NCBI GenBank assembly: GCA_023485685.1
Contig: JAMCZK010000004.1
Coordinates: forward strand, 1 to 63,928
Direction: 5' to 3'
Length of the DNA stretch: 63,928 nt
From: Chloroflexota bacterium
GTDB lineage: Bacteria; Chloroflexota; Anaerolineae; Anaerolineales; UBA11579
A program made the position numbers and the translations under genes. Shown in pieces: positions 16,261 through 25,054 of this stretch. Within the stretch, counting starts at the first letter, position 1, and the number at the start of each line of letters is the position of its first letter. A model generated the notes under the pieces. That model saw only the letters and a program-made list of their open reading frames with translations, ran no database searches and had not been told where the DNA came from.

Positions 16261-16310
16261 TTACGCAATACGCAATACGTAATACGTGTTGCGTATTGCG
16301 TAATGCGTAA
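16261..16310. repeat. Imperfect palindrome related to 4745-4792
   Basis: Built of the same TACGCAA/TACGTAA words as the 48-bp palindrome at 4745, here with outer arms TTACGCA and TGCGTAA. It occupies almost the whole gap between two BMC-P genes. Confidence 0.85.
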
Positions 16311-16322
16311 GAAAATTAGGGA

Positions 16323-16640
16323 TCATGAATAACGAGTGTTTCCGGCTTTCAAAGTGAAATCGAATTCCCCATCGGGGCGAACTTTGAGCTCGTCCACTAG
16401 ACCGATGAGCGCCAAATCCACGGGAACGAATTTATGAGGCAAAGCCAGCGCAGCTTCGCGGGAGCGGACCATGACACAGAGATCACCTAGGTTTGCCTCG
16501 ACCACGTCCACGGCCACCTGCAATGGACCCGTCCGTTCCAGTTTTTTGTTCAAAGGCTCGACCACCAGCAGACGGCATCCCTTGAGATCGGGATACTTCA
16601 GCGTGCTGATAGCCACGCCGCGCACGCGCCCGAACAACAT
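16323..16640 (-). CDS. BMC-P vertex protein (EutN/CcmL family), copy 2
   Basis: A 105-residue EutN/CcmL-type pentamer protein: MLFGRVRGVAISTLKYPDLKG, CRLLVVEPL, then LGDLCVMVRSREAALAL and the C-terminal LIGLVDEL. It is slightly longer at the C-terminus than the usual 90 residues. Its ATG overlaps the TGA of the 119-residue orphan (TGATG), so the two are translationally coupled. It should assemble as a pentamer at shell vertices, possibly mixed with the other two copies. Confidence 0.88.
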   Translation of the reverse strand: MLFGRVRGVAISTLKYPDLKGCRLLVVEPLNKKLERTGPLQVAVDVVEANLGDLCVMVRSREAALALPHKFVPVDLALIGLVDELKVRPDGEFDFTLKAGNTRYS

Positions 16641-16999
16641 CAGCCGCGTCCCAGGCTCTTCAATACACGCTTGACGATGGTGCGCAAGAGGGCGTCGTCC
16701 ACCTGGTCGCCCAGCTTGCCTTTGACTGCGGAGTACACGCGCGTCTCCAAGTCGCCGCTGCTCGCGGCTGGTTTCGGCGCCGGTTCACTGGCGGCGGGAG
16801 ATGGGAGCTCCGAAATATATGGCCGGGCGGGCGCGCTGGCCGGGCGACTATCGCGCTCGCTCAGCAACTCGACGCCCAGGCGGCGCGCTTTCTCGCGCGC
16901 CAGGTCGGTAACGACCACGTCCTCGCCGACGACCAGAGATTTCACACCCCGGCGGGCCAGGTCTTCGATATCGCGCTCGGTGTAAAAGACTTTTGCCAT
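16640..16999 (-). CDS. Orphan BMC-locus protein with C-terminal encapsulation-peptide-like helix
   Basis: 119 residues in three parts. Residues 1-47 form a small domain (FYTERDIEDLARRGVKSLVV, then VVVTDLAREKARRLGVEL) resembling the short N-terminal module of several BMC-locus proteins such as EutT-type sequences. Residues 48-83 are a Ser/Pro/Ala linker. Residues 86-119 are helical and end in VDDALLRTIVKRVLKSLG, which matches the pattern of the peptides on RpiB, DeoC and the aldehyde dehydrogenase here. I infer a small scaffold or adaptor tied to the lumen. No enzymatic motif is visible. It lies between the BMC-T gene and a BMC-P gene and is coupled to the latter. Confidence 0.75.
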   Translation of the reverse strand: MAKVFYTERDIEDLARRGVKSLVVGEDVVVTDLAREKARRLGVELLSERDSRPASAPARPYISELPSPAASEPAPKPAASSGDLETRVYSAVKGKLGDQVDDALLRTIVKRVLKSLGRG

Positions 17000-17006
17000 A
17001 ACTACT

Positions 17007-17047
17007 CCATCTTGGGGATTGCCACGCTCGCTGCGCTCGCTCGCAAT
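17007..17047. repeat. Half copy of the GGGGATTGCC repeat
   Basis: TTGGGGATTGCCACG followed by GCTCGCTCGCAATGG, as in the right half of 12281-12421. It lies between the BMC-T gene and the 119-residue gene. Confidence 0.6.
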
Positions 17048-17062
17048 GGTTTATCCCTCCAG

Positions 17063-17692
17063 CTAACCGTCAATTCCGTCAATGGCGCTCAGCGCCTGAG
17101 TGGCGGCTTCGTTGGCGGTGATGATCTCGGATTCGGAACCGCTCAACCACATGCGGCCATAGCGGCCCACGGAAGATACGTGCATGATCTTGATGCTGGC
17201 CGTCTTCTCGGCCTCATTGCAGGCCAGGTTGATGTAGGCTGCAGGCGCGCATTCGAGTACCAGCATGGTTTCGCCGGGAACCAGCATGCTGCCGCGGCGG
17301 AAACGGTTAAGCAACTGCGCCTGGTATGGATCGACATTGGTGATGATCTGCATCGAGGCGATCTTGGGCCGAATGCGGTCCTGCACCTTGAGACCTAAAC
17401 GATCGAGCACAGCTTTGCCGGCTTCTTTGACTGCGGCTTGATTGTGCGAATGCACTTCGAACATGCCGAATTCGCGTTCGACGAGTTGGGCGCCGGGCTT
17501 CGCCTCGGTGGCCTTCACGGCGATATCCACCATGCGGAAAGCTTCGTTGCCGGGCGCCATCTCCACGTAGAGCGAAGCCATACCCTCAGTGGGCAGGTCA
17601 CCTTGAGTGATGGTGCCCACAAAGGCCGCGTATTGCGGCTGCATGCGATCCAGGTAACAGTAACAACGCAACGAGAATTTCTCTTCTGCCAT
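17063..17692 (-). CDS. BMC-T tandem-domain shell protein (CsoS1D-like type)
   Basis: The 209-residue protein has two BMC folds in tandem and should form trimers that occupy hexagonal positions in the shell. The first half has LDRMQPQYAAFVGTITQGDLP, ASLYVEMAPGNEAFRMVDIA and EREFGMFEVH; the second repeats the pattern with MLVPGETMLVLECAPAAYINLACNEAEK and VGRYGRMWLSGSE. The PQ-AAF start and V-E-x-A-P-G are typical of the double-disk, gated class that passes larger metabolites or cofactors. The N-terminus carries two close Cys (RCYCYLD). It is the only BMC-T in the locus. Confidence 0.9.
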   Translation of the reverse strand: MAEEKFSLRCYCYLDRMQPQYAAFVGTITQGDLPTEGMASLYVEMAPGNEAFRMVDIAVKATEAKPGAQLVEREFGMFEVHSHNQAAVKEAGKAVLDRLGLKVQDRIRPKIASMQIITNVDPYQAQLLNRFRRGSMLVPGETMLVLECAPAAYINLACNEAEKTASIKIMHVSSVGRYGRMWLSGSESEIITANEAATQALSAIDGIDG

Positions 17693-17703
17693 AAAAATAG
17701 TCC

Positions 17704-18690
17704 TTAGTCCGAAGTCCGAGATTCGAGGCCCCGAGTCCCGATGTCGCGATGTCTGGAAGACATAAGCGACTGTGTGTCATGCAAGGCAATTCCAATCGGG
17801 GTCACAAACATCGGACGTTCAGGAACTTGTGCTTTGATGCCGGTGTATTCCTGCACCACTTCTGCCATCCCAGGGAAGGCCGAGGTGCCGCCTACCAGGG
17901 TAAGTTGTTGGACGGCCTTGCCGCTTTGCAACTCATATTCTGCGACATGCCGGGCAGTGATGCTGGCTACCTTCTCGATTACTGGACGCACCACGGGCAT
18001 CAGGCGCTGCTGTTGTGTGGGATCCAGTTTCATCTCCTCAGCTTGTTCAAACGAGATGTTATGTGCACCTGCGATCACCAAGCTGAAGTGCGTGCCTCCG
18101 GTGGCTTCGTCGGCAGTGTAGACCACCCTGCCATCTTCGATGATGGCAATGCCGGTCGTCCCGCCGCCCACATCGACCACTGCGCCCTGCCGCAGACCCA
18201 GCAACGCGTTAGCGGCGCTGGGTTCGTCGATCAGGGCCAGGCAATGCATACCAGCAGCTTCCACCACGTTGGCAGTCGCTTGAACTTCCGCGCGCGGTAC
18301 GCCTGGCGGGAAAGCGCTGGCGGCGTGGGTCAACTCGCGGCCTAGCCGCTTTTCCACTCGCGCTTTCATGGCGGTCAACCGATCTACTGCGCCCACGTAG
18401 TCCACCACCAAGCCGTCACGCACGACTTGAGCAAACTGGTATTCGCCAGCCAGGGGATTGCCCCGCGGGTCCAGCACCACGAGCACCAGATAAGCGGTGC
18501 CCAGGTCCACGCCCACTCGCAGAGGGCCTTGAGGGGACGATTGCAGCGGAGGCGGCTCCGGGTCGCCCACCCTGCGCAGCACCTGTTCGGCGCGAGCCAG
18601 TGTGGCGGTGGGGTCCAATGTGTGAGGCTGCGCAAGCGATCTGGCTCGCGTTGGCCTGGACCTGACTTTATGCAGGCGCGTTTTAGTCAT
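17704..18690 (-). CDS. eutJ: EutJ-like actin/Hsp70-fold ATPase
   Basis: A 328-residue protein from the ATG at 18690; the open frame continues to 18765 but that part lies in a repeat also present near 63560-63605. The ATPase fold is clear: VGVDLGTAYLVLVVLD (phosphate 1), VVDVGGGTTGIAII (phosphate 2) and LVGGTSAFPGM (adenosine), with EATGGTHF between. EutJ occurs in ethanolamine and other BMC operons and is presumed to be a chaperone or assembly ATPase; its function is unproven. It is 11 bases upstream of the BMC-T gene. About 60 basic, low-complexity residues precede the ATPase core. Confidence 0.85.
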   Translation of the reverse strand: MTKTRLHKVRSRPTRARSLAQPHTLDPTATLARAEQVLRRVGDPEPPPLQSSPQGPLRVGVDLGTAYLVLVVLDPRGNPLAGEYQFAQVVRDGLVVDYVGAVDRLTAMKARVEKRLGRELTHAASAFPPGVPRAEVQATANVVEAAGMHCLALIDEPSAANALLGLRQGAVVDVGGGTTGIAIIEDGRVVYTADEATGGTHFSLVIAGAHNISFEQAEEMKLDPTQQQRLMPVVRPVIEKVASITARHVAEYELQSGKAVQQLTLVGGTSAFPGMAEVVQEYTGIKAQVPERPMFVTPIGIALHDTQSLMSSRHRDIGTRGLESRTSD

Positions 18691-18780
18691 GGAGATTGCT
18701 TTCCCTCGTCGCCGCAGAGCGGCTCGCTCGGGACAGGCTCTGGAGCCTATGGCTCCTCCTCGCAACTAGGTCAAGCAAAA

Positions 18781-19113
18781 TCAGCTTGACTTGGCCCCGC
18801 CGCTGCGGCCGCCGATAGCACCGCGGCTGTTCTGCGGCAGGATCATCTCAACGTTTTCGTGCGGGCGCGGGATCACGTGCACGGAAACGAGCTCGCCGAT
18901 GCGCTTGGCAGCGGCAGCCCCGGCATCGGTGGCGGCTTTCACCGCGCCGACGTCGCCACGCACCATCACGGTGACGTAGCCTCCGCCGACATATTCCGAG
19001 CCGATGAGCACCACGTTGGCGGCTTTGACCATTGCATCAGCCGCCTCCACAGCGCCCACCAAGCCACGGGTCTCCACCATGCCCAGAGCGATCAAACCTA
19101 AGTCTTGTGCCAT
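18781..19113 (-). CDS. BMC-H major shell protein (PduA/EutM-like)
   Basis: A 110-residue single-domain BMC protein: [43 protein letters not shown] and [16 protein letters not shown]. It should form the hexagonal tiles of the shell. The central pore loop reads YVGGGYV where PduA has KIGSG, so the pore is lined by Gly and flanked by Tyr, and may pass different small molecules. A Gly/Ser-rich tail ends the protein. It is the only BMC-H gene in this window, hence probably the main facet protein, and it lies between the dehydrogenase and eutJ. Confidence 0.93.
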   Translation of the reverse strand: MAQDLGLIALGMVETRGLVGAVEAADAMVKAANVVLIGSEYVGGGYVTVMVRGDVGAVKAATDAGAAAAKRIGELVSVHVIPRPHENVEMILPQNSRGAIGGRSGGAKSS

Positions 19114-19170
19114 TTTTCTCTCCTTCTACTCAAGTAATTAATGAATAGTAAATAGGGATTAGGAAGCGCC

Positions 19171-20640
19171 TCATATGCGCATTATCTGTGTAACCACATC
19201 TTGAACGATCTTTTCCAGCTGTTGCGGATCGGGACCGAATAACGGACCAGCGGCAACCGAGCCCGGCCGCAATGCGGATTCGGGCGGGGCCACAGTTTCG
19301 TAAGCCAAACGCTTTACATTGAATAAGTGATACACGGTGATGTTGTCACCGGTGATGGAGCCGCCAATGCCTCCGGAACCCAGAGTCATCGAAGGCATCA
19401 GGCCCGTGGTAAGGCCAATAGCGCCAAGGGTAGCCATCGTGTTTACGGCAATACGGAAGACGGGCTTCTCCAATCCGAAGGCCATGATCACTTTTTCATC
19501 CGTTGCATAGATGATGATGGAGTGCCCCCGACCGCCAAATTGGATCAACTCGATGCAGCGATCGCAGCCTGCTTCCCAGCCATCCACTTCGTACCAACTT
19601 AGCACTGTGGTCAGCTTCTCGCGAGAGAGCGGCTCCTCGCGGCCCACTTTGCGCAGCCGGGCTACCAAAATGCGCGCCGATGTCGGAACGTTGATGCCGG
19701 CCATGCCGGCCAATATCTGAGGCGACTTGCCCACGGTCGCGGTGTTGATGCTGCCATCGGGATTGAACAGGGTCTGGCGCACGGCTTGGGCTTGCGCCTC
19801 GTCCATGAAATAAGCACCCTCGTTCTTCATTAGTTGTTCAAGGCGAGCAGCGATCGGGCGGTCGGCCACAACTGCCTGCTCAGTAGCGCAAATTACGGAA
19901 TAGTCGAAAGCTTTACTGGCAACAATATAACGGGCGGCTTTTTCCAGGTCGGCGCTGCGATCTACGTAGACCGGCACGTTACCGGGTCCGACGCCATAGG
20001 CGGGTTTACCCTGCGAGTGGGCGGCGCGCACCATGGGGCTGCCGCCGGTAGCCAAGATCACTGCGGTGTGGCGGTGGCTCATCAACTCGTTGGTGCCAGG
20101 CAAGCTCACTTCGGACATGCAATGGATCAGGCCAGCCGGGGCGCCGGCTTGTACGGCAGCTGCGGACATCAGCTTGGCTGTTTCGACGCAGCAATTCACC
20201 GCGGCCGGGTGCGGGGCTACCACTACCCCGTTGCGCGCCTTCACGGAAATGAGAATCTTGTTCATCACGGTGGAAGTGGGGTTGGTGCTTGGAATCAGCG
20301 CCGCCACCACGCCCATGGGCCAGGCGATTTCGTAGACACGGGTCTGGGGATCGTGGCGCACCACACCCACCGTCTTGATATTTCTGATGCTCTCCCATAC
20401 GTGCTTGGAGGCAAATTCATTCTTGAGCTTCTTGTGTTCGGGTACCCCATAGCCGGTCTCTTCACTGGCCATGCGGCCCAGGCGCTCGGCAGCCTGGAAA
20501 GCTGCGTTCACCATGGCTTCGCAGACGCGGTCCACCTGTTCCTGGGTGGCCTTGGCCCAGATCTTCTGGGCGGCATAGGCCGACTCCACCATGGAACGGG
20601 CCTGCTGCATCGAGGAAAGGTCTTTGTCGAACTCGGCCAT
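19171..20640 (-). CDS. Acylating aldehyde dehydrogenase of the microcompartment
   Basis: A 489-residue CoA-acylating aldehyde dehydrogenase (EutE/PduP class) converting acetaldehyde or a related aldehyde, NAD+ and CoA to acyl-CoA. Visible are IPSTNPTSTVMNK, VGPGNVPVYVD and the catalytic Cys251 in FDYSVICATEQAVV. The last 19 residues, DPQQLEKIVQDVVTQIMRI, follow a Gly/Pro/Ala linker and look like an encapsulation peptide, so here the tag is C-terminal rather than N-terminal as in PduP. It lies between BMC-P copy 1 and the BMC-H gene and is the expected consumer of the aldehyde made by DeoC. Confidence 0.93.
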   Translation of the reverse strand: MAEFDKDLSSMQQARSMVESAYAAQKIWAKATQEQVDRVCEAMVNAAFQAAERLGRMASEETGYGVPEHKKLKNEFASKHVWESIRNIKTVGVVRHDPQTRVYEIAWPMGVVAALIPSTNPTSTVMNKILISVKARNGVVVAPHPAAVNCCVETAKLMSAAAVQAGAPAGLIHCMSEVSLPGTNELMSHRHTAVILATGGSPMVRAAHSQGKPAYGVGPGNVPVYVDRSADLEKAARYIVASKAFDYSVICATEQAVVADRPIAARLEQLMKNEGAYFMDEAQAQAVRQTLFNPDGSINTATVGKSPQILAGMAGINVPTSARILVARLRKVGREEPLSREKLTTVLSWYEVDGWEAGCDRCIELIQFGGRGHSIIIYATDEKVIMAFGLEKPVFRIAVNTMATLGAIGLTTGLMPSMTLGSGGIGGSITGDNITVYHLFNVKRLAYETVAPPESALRPGSVAAGPLFGPDPQQLEKIVQDVVTQIMRI

Positions 20641-20649
20641 AGCGCCTCA

Positions 20650-20940
20650 CTAACTCTTGCGGAACACGACTTCACCGTCCACTTGAAGGGAATCAATCAC
20701 GGCCATGATCACTGCGTCCACCGGCGCATCCTTGGTCAGGTAAGTCTGGCGGCCGCTGGAGCCATGCGCGGTAAGCACCAGGTCGCCGACACCCGCGTCC
20801 ACCGTATCCACAGCCACATAGGGCTTACCGGTGGCCTTGCCGGTTTCATCCGCTTCGCGGCAGATAAGCAGTTTGCGGCCTTCCAGTTTCTGGTCTTTGA
20901 TGGTGGCTACAGTGGTGCCGATCACTTTCGCAATTAGCAT
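20650..20940 (-). CDS. BMC-P vertex protein (EutN/CcmL family), copy 1
   Basis: A 96-residue EutN/CcmL pentamer protein: MLIAKVIGTTVATIKDQKLEGRKLLIC, VAVDTVDAGVGDLVLTAHGSSGRQ and VIMAVIDSLQV. The GVGD and GSS-R blocks are the classical vertex-protein signature. It is the first shell gene of the run and precedes the dehydrogenase by nine bases. Between it and deoC lies a GTCATTCCGAG repeat. Confidence 0.92.
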   Translation of the reverse strand: MLIAKVIGTTVATIKDQKLEGRKLLICREADETGKATGKPYVAVDTVDAGVGDLVLTAHGSSGRQTYLTKDAPVDAVIMAVIDSLQVDGEVVFRKS

Positions 20941-20978
20941 GATTCCTCTGCGTGGTTTTCAAAATTACAATGTAGCGT

Positions 20979-21096
20979 GTCATTCCGAGGAGCAGTATTT
21001 GCCGATAGGCAAACTGGCGACCAGGAATCCCTACAGGCAAAGCAAGGCGCGCGGTTTCCTGTGCCCCAAGGGATTCCCCGCTGCGCTCGGAATGAC
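20979..21096. repeat. MITE-like GTCATTCCGAG repeat inside the BMC locus
   Basis: Begins GTCATTCCGAG and ends CTCGGAATGAC with GGGATTCCCCGC before it, as in the copy at 6171-6273. It fills the gap between deoC and the first BMC-P gene and may split the locus into an enzyme and a shell transcript. Confidence 0.85.
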
Positions 21097-21130
21097 AAAT
21101 TTATAGAAAGCGGCGCCGTTGAATGCATAC

Positions 21131-22049
<919 letters not shown>

Positions 22050-22066
<17 letters not shown>

Positions 22067-22616
22067 GACTCTCAATCGCCATAATCTTATCCACGCGTTT
22101 GGCATGGCGGCCGCCGCCGAATTCGGTACGCAGCCAGGCATCAACGATCTGCTTGGCCAACGCCAGGCCGATCAGTCCGGCGCCCAACGTCAGCACGTTG
22201 GCATCGTTGTGTTCGCGGCTGTTGACCGCGGTGGCATGATCGTAGCACATGGCGGCGCGCACGCCGGATACTTTGTTGGCGGCCATGCAGGATCCGATGC
22301 CGGCGCCGTCGATGATGATGCCGCGCCAGGCCTCGCCGCTGGCCACTTTGCGTGCAACGGTTTCGGCGAAATCGGGATAATCCACCGCTTCGGTGCCGTG
22401 CGTGCCGCAATCGAACACTTCGTACCCGGTGTCTTGTAAATACGGTATCAGCTCGCTTTTCAGCGCAAAGCCGCCGTGGTCAGAACCTATCGCCACTAAT
22501 TTGCCGGAAGATGTGAGCGAGTTAGAGGGTTGGGAAACCGGGGTTTCCTCTGCGCGCAGACGCGAGACCACCCGTTGAACGATCTGCTGGATTTCGGAGT
22601 CGGACACAGGGGTCAT
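22050..22616 (-). CDS. rpiB: RpiB-family sugar-phosphate isomerase with N-terminal encapsulation peptide
   Basis: 188 residues, about 40 more than usual. Residues 5-20 ([16 protein letters not shown]) form the tag-like helix, followed by a Ser/Pro linker. The RpiB core has [29 protein letters not shown] (ring-opening His136) and [12 protein letters not shown]. The position of the usual catalytic Cys in ICGTG is Asp103 here ([10 protein letters not shown]), with a Cys seven residues later, so substrate or mechanism may differ from ribose-5-phosphate/ribulose-5-phosphate exchange. It is the first enzyme gene and has its own promoter just upstream. Confidence 0.9.
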
Positions 22617-22624
22617 TGTCGAGG

Positions 22625-22653
22625 ATTATAGGTTCGGGCTAAAGGCCGCACAA
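22625..22653 (-). promoter_or_regulatory. Promoter of the rpiB-deoC BMC operon
   Basis: On the minus strand a TATAAT (22625-22630) lies 8 nt from the rpiB ATG, with TTGTGC (22648-22653) 17 bp upstream as a partial -35. It lies between the gntR stop and rpiB, so the enzyme genes can be transcribed separately from the regulator, without a leader. Confidence 0.6.
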
Positions 22654-22659
22654 CCTGTT

Positions 22660-23457
22660 TCAACTGCCAACTGGAGTTTTGATGGGCAGACGGCGGAAAC
22701 CAATGTCTTGCACAGGGGCATGCAACTTGAGATTCGTATAGAAACGGAACTGATCGGCGCGTACTTCGGAATCGACATACTCGATCACGCGTCCATCAAC
22801 CAGCCGCGTCTCGCGGTGGAAGACGAAGACCACCGCGGGCAGGGTGAGGCCCAGCAATTCGGCGACCTGCGGCGTCGCCAAGCTGGCTTCAATCTCCTGC
22901 TCGGCGTGGTCTGGCCGGCAACCATATTCGTCGGCCAGAACCTGATACAACGAAGTGGTTGAGAAATCCCGAGAAAGTATTCCGGGGCAGAATTCGTGAG
23001 GCAGATGAGCGCGTTCGATGGCTGTTGGCTGGCCGTCCATCAGGCGGACGCGGGAGAGATACACAACTTCCGCGCCTAGCTGGATTTGCAATCGCCGAGC
23101 GAGGAAAGGGTCGGCGGGTATGAGGCGGGCTTCCAGCACGCGGCTGCCCACCTGCCTACCCTGCATTTGCATTTCTTGAGTAAATCCCAGGAGGTATTCG
23201 GCGGTTTTGCTGACCCGCTCGCCAACAACGAAGGTGCCAACTCCCTGAACCGTCTTCAGGAGGCCCCGGGCGGTCAGGTCTGCCAGGGAATGGCGCACAG
23301 TATTGCGCCCCACCCCGTAAAGGGAGCAAAGCTCGCTTTCGGAGGGGATGAGCTGGTTTGCTTTCCACTCGCCGGCTTGGATTCGCTCCAATATGGAATC
23401 GGAAACAGCCTGATACAGAGGTTTTCCAGCCGAGGATTTTTCGAAGTCAGGGCTCAT
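22660..23457 (-). CDS. GntR-family regulator (GntR/UTRA) of the BMC locus
   Basis: A 265-residue repressor-type protein. The N-terminal winged helix (PLYQAVSDSILERIQAGEW, IPSESELCSLYGVGRNTVRHSLADLTARGLL) is that of the HutC subfamily, followed by a UTRA effector domain (LGAEVVYLSRVRLMDGQPTAIERAHLP, CPGILSRDF, ATPQVAELLGL, VFVFHRETRLVDGRVIEY). UTRA domains often bind sugar phosphates or similar metabolites, which suits a sugar-phosphate microcompartment. It is the first gene upstream of rpiB on the same strand. Confidence 0.88.
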   Translation of the reverse strand: MSPDFEKSSAGKPLYQAVSDSILERIQAGEWKANQLIPSESELCSLYGVGRNTVRHSLADLTARGLLKTVQGVGTFVVGERVSKTAEYLLGFTQEMQMQGRQVGSRVLEARLIPADPFLARRLQIQLGAEVVYLSRVRLMDGQPTAIERAHLPHEFCPGILSRDFSTTSLYQVLADEYGCRPDHAEQEIEASLATPQVAELLGLTLPAVVFVFHRETRLVDGRVIEYVDSEVRADQFRFYTNLKLHAPVQDIGFRRLPIKTPVGS

Positions 23458-23463
23458 TGTGAA

Positions 23464-23500
23464 AATTTGTACACATTCCTACATGTACCAACATGTTCTA
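23464..23500. promoter_or_regulatory. Candidate GntR operator upstream of the regulator
   Basis: Directly upstream of the gntR start lie TTGTACA, TACATGTA and AACATGTT within about 30 bases. The GTAC/CATG-centred dyads are the kind of site bound by HutC-type GntR repressors. Autoregulation is inferred. Confidence 0.45.
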
Positions 23501-23603
23501 TCGGCTATAGGATACTACGATTCAAGGCCCGGAGTCAAGCCCCGAATAACGACTAAAGCTTAGTTCCTTTGTCCGAAATAGAAACTCAAGTTCAGGAGGA
23601 TCG

Positions 23604-23981
23604 ATGAAAACCAAGGTCAAGGGCAAAGCAGCCAAATCCAGGGATGTGGAAGTGCACACCAACCGCCCCATCCACAGTAAGGACGGCAAGGAACTCGGGA
23701 AGATAGTAGAAGTCGTGTATATGCCGGATAGATCGAAAATCCGGTTTGCGGTTATCGATTTCGGAGAACCTTACTCCGGCGAAAAAAAGCTTTTTGCGGT
23801 TTCCTGGGATGCAATCGAATTCGACAGGACCGGTTTTGGCGTTCTCGACTTCGATGTGGATCCGGATATTCTCGCCAAGGCTATGCCCTTGGACGAGGAG
23901 AATGCCGAGGAAGTAAAGGCGCAGAAGCGCCTGAAGGACGTTTCTCTGCTTTTCTTACAACGAACAAAACCACTGGAATGA
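23604..23981 (+). CDS. PRC-barrel domain protein
   Basis: A 125-residue protein with a basic N-terminal tail (residues 1-15) and a PRC-barrel: HTNRPIHSKDGKELGKIVEVVYMPDRSKIRFAVIDFG, then KLFAVSWDAIEFD. PRC-barrels are small beta-barrel adaptor domains found in stress proteins, the photosynthetic reaction centre H subunit and RimM. A clear CAGGAGG precedes the ATG. It is followed after 12 bases by the DUF1328 gene, a pairing that suggests an envelope or osmotic stress role. Partner unknown. Confidence 0.75.
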   Translation: MKTKVKGKAAKSRDVEVHTNRPIHSKDGKELGKIVEVVYMPDRSKIRFAVIDFGEPYSGEKKLFAVSWDAIEFDRTGFGVLDFDVDPDILAKAMPLDEENAEEVKAQKRLKDVSLLFLQRTKPLE

Positions 23982-23993
23982 AAGGAGCTGACA

Positions 23994-24158
23994 ATGCTTA
24001 GTTGGGCGCTCACCTTTTTGATCATTGCCTTAATCGCAGGAATTCTGGGATTTGGAATGGTGGCGGGCGTTGCCGCCGAGATCGCCAAGATCTTATTTGT
24101 TCTGTTCCTGATCCTGTTCCTGCTATCGCCTTTTATCGGGCGGCGGACGGCAGCTTAA
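23994..24158 (+). CDS. DUF1328 small membrane protein
   Basis: A 54-residue protein: [20 protein letters not shown], a Gly/Ala turn, [15 protein letters not shown] and a basic end (GRRTAA). The two membrane segments and the LGFGMVAG motif are those of the DUF1328/YtjA family, often found with stress-induced PRC-barrel or CsbD proteins. The AAAGGAG ribosome-binding site is strong. Probably one operon with the PRC-barrel gene. Confidence 0.85.
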   Translation: MLSWALTFLIIALIAGILGFGMVAGVAAEIAKILFVLFLILFLLSPFIGRRTAA

Positions 24159-24170
24159 TCCACGCCGGTA

Positions 24171-24198
24171 AAAAACAAGAGCCCGCTTTTGCGGGCTC
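24171..24198 (-). terminator. Rho-independent terminator of the hemolysin III gene
   Basis: A GAGCCCGC stem with its complement (24179-24198); on the minus strand it is followed by TTGTTTTTT. It also ends the plus-strand PRC/DUF1328 genes, though without a T-run on that side. Confidence 0.8.
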
Positions 24199-24232
24199 TC
24201 GAGGTTTAATGAGAACTTCGTGACTGAATTTC

Positions 24233-24892
24233 CTAACTTGCCAACGGGATCACGTAAAAAAGAATGGCAAAGTAATGAAAAATACTGCCCAATAGAACGA
24301 AACCATGCCAAATAGCGTGATTGAAGGGCAGCCGTTTCCAAATATAAAAGATGCTGCCGAGGGTGTAGGCTAACCCACCGGCCAATAAGAGCAACAACCC
24401 ACCCAGTGCAACGGTGGAAAGCAGAGGTTTGATCGCTATTACTGCCAGCCAGCCCATGGCGATATAGGGGATGGCATTGATCCAGCGGCGCTGCTTGAGC
24501 ATAAAGCCTTGCAGGGCGATCCCGAGAATAGCCAACCCCCAAACCAGGCCAAATAAGGTCCATCCCCAAGGGCCGCGCAGACTCACCAAGGCGAAAGGCG
24601 TGTATGTCCCAGCGATCAATAGGTAGATAGCCGAATGATCCAACATGCGCAGCAATTTTTTGGCGCGATCGATTGGAATACTGTGATACAGGGTGGAGGC
24701 CGTGTAAAGCAGAATCTGCGAGGCGCTGTAGATGCTGGTGCTCACCACATGCCAGGCATTCCCAAACAGACTCGAGAAGCTGGCCATCACGGCCAACCCA
24801 ATAATGGACAGCAGAATCCCGACTCCATGAACGATGCTGCTGGCGATCTCTTCGGCACGACTATAGCGGTTTGCGTGGATGTTTGTGGTCAT
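24233..24892 (-). CDS. Hemolysin III / TrhA-family membrane protein
   Basis: A 219-residue protein with seven predicted membrane segments, of the PAQR/hemolysin III family. Conserved metal-site residues are seen: EEIASSIVHGVG near the start, STLYHS and RMLDHSAIYLLIAGTYTP in the middle, and HAIWHGFVLLGSIFHYFAI at the end, with the paired His of the zinc site. Bacterial TrhA proteins are linked to membrane energetics homeostasis rather than haemolysis. It stands alone, with a TATAAT about 22 nt upstream and a good terminator downstream. Confidence 0.9.
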   Translation of the reverse strand: MTTNIHANRYSRAEEIASSIVHGVGILLSIIGLAVMASFSSLFGNAWHVVSTSIYSASQILLYTASTLYHSIPIDRAKKLLRMLDHSAIYLLIAGTYTPFALVSLRGPWGWTLFGLVWGLAILGIALQGFMLKQRRWINAIPYIAMGWLAVIAIKPLLSTVALGGLLLLLAGGLAYTLGSIFYIWKRLPFNHAIWHGFVLLGSIFHYFAILFYVIPLAS

Positions 24893-25054
24893 AGCAATCC
24901 TGGATAGACAAGATTATATCGAATTAAGTGGAGGGAATAAGTCGGCTTCACAGTTAACCTGAGCTCAATTCGCCGTGATGGATAAAAAAATAGATGCGAT
25001 ACCCGGCAACTGGGTGGAGCGGGTCTGAGACCCGTCCACTGCAAAAAGAAAAAA

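Noticed and set aside
18691-18765. N-terminal extension of the EutJ-like protein
   Set aside because: The segment is the same repeat found near 63560-63605, has no ribosome-binding site and encodes low-complexity residues; the ATG at 18690 is preferred.
19834-20937. 367-residue frame antisense to the aldehyde dehydrogenase and BMC-P genes
   Set aside because: It is the reverse complement of well-recognised genes, rich in His/Gly, and has no recognisable domain.
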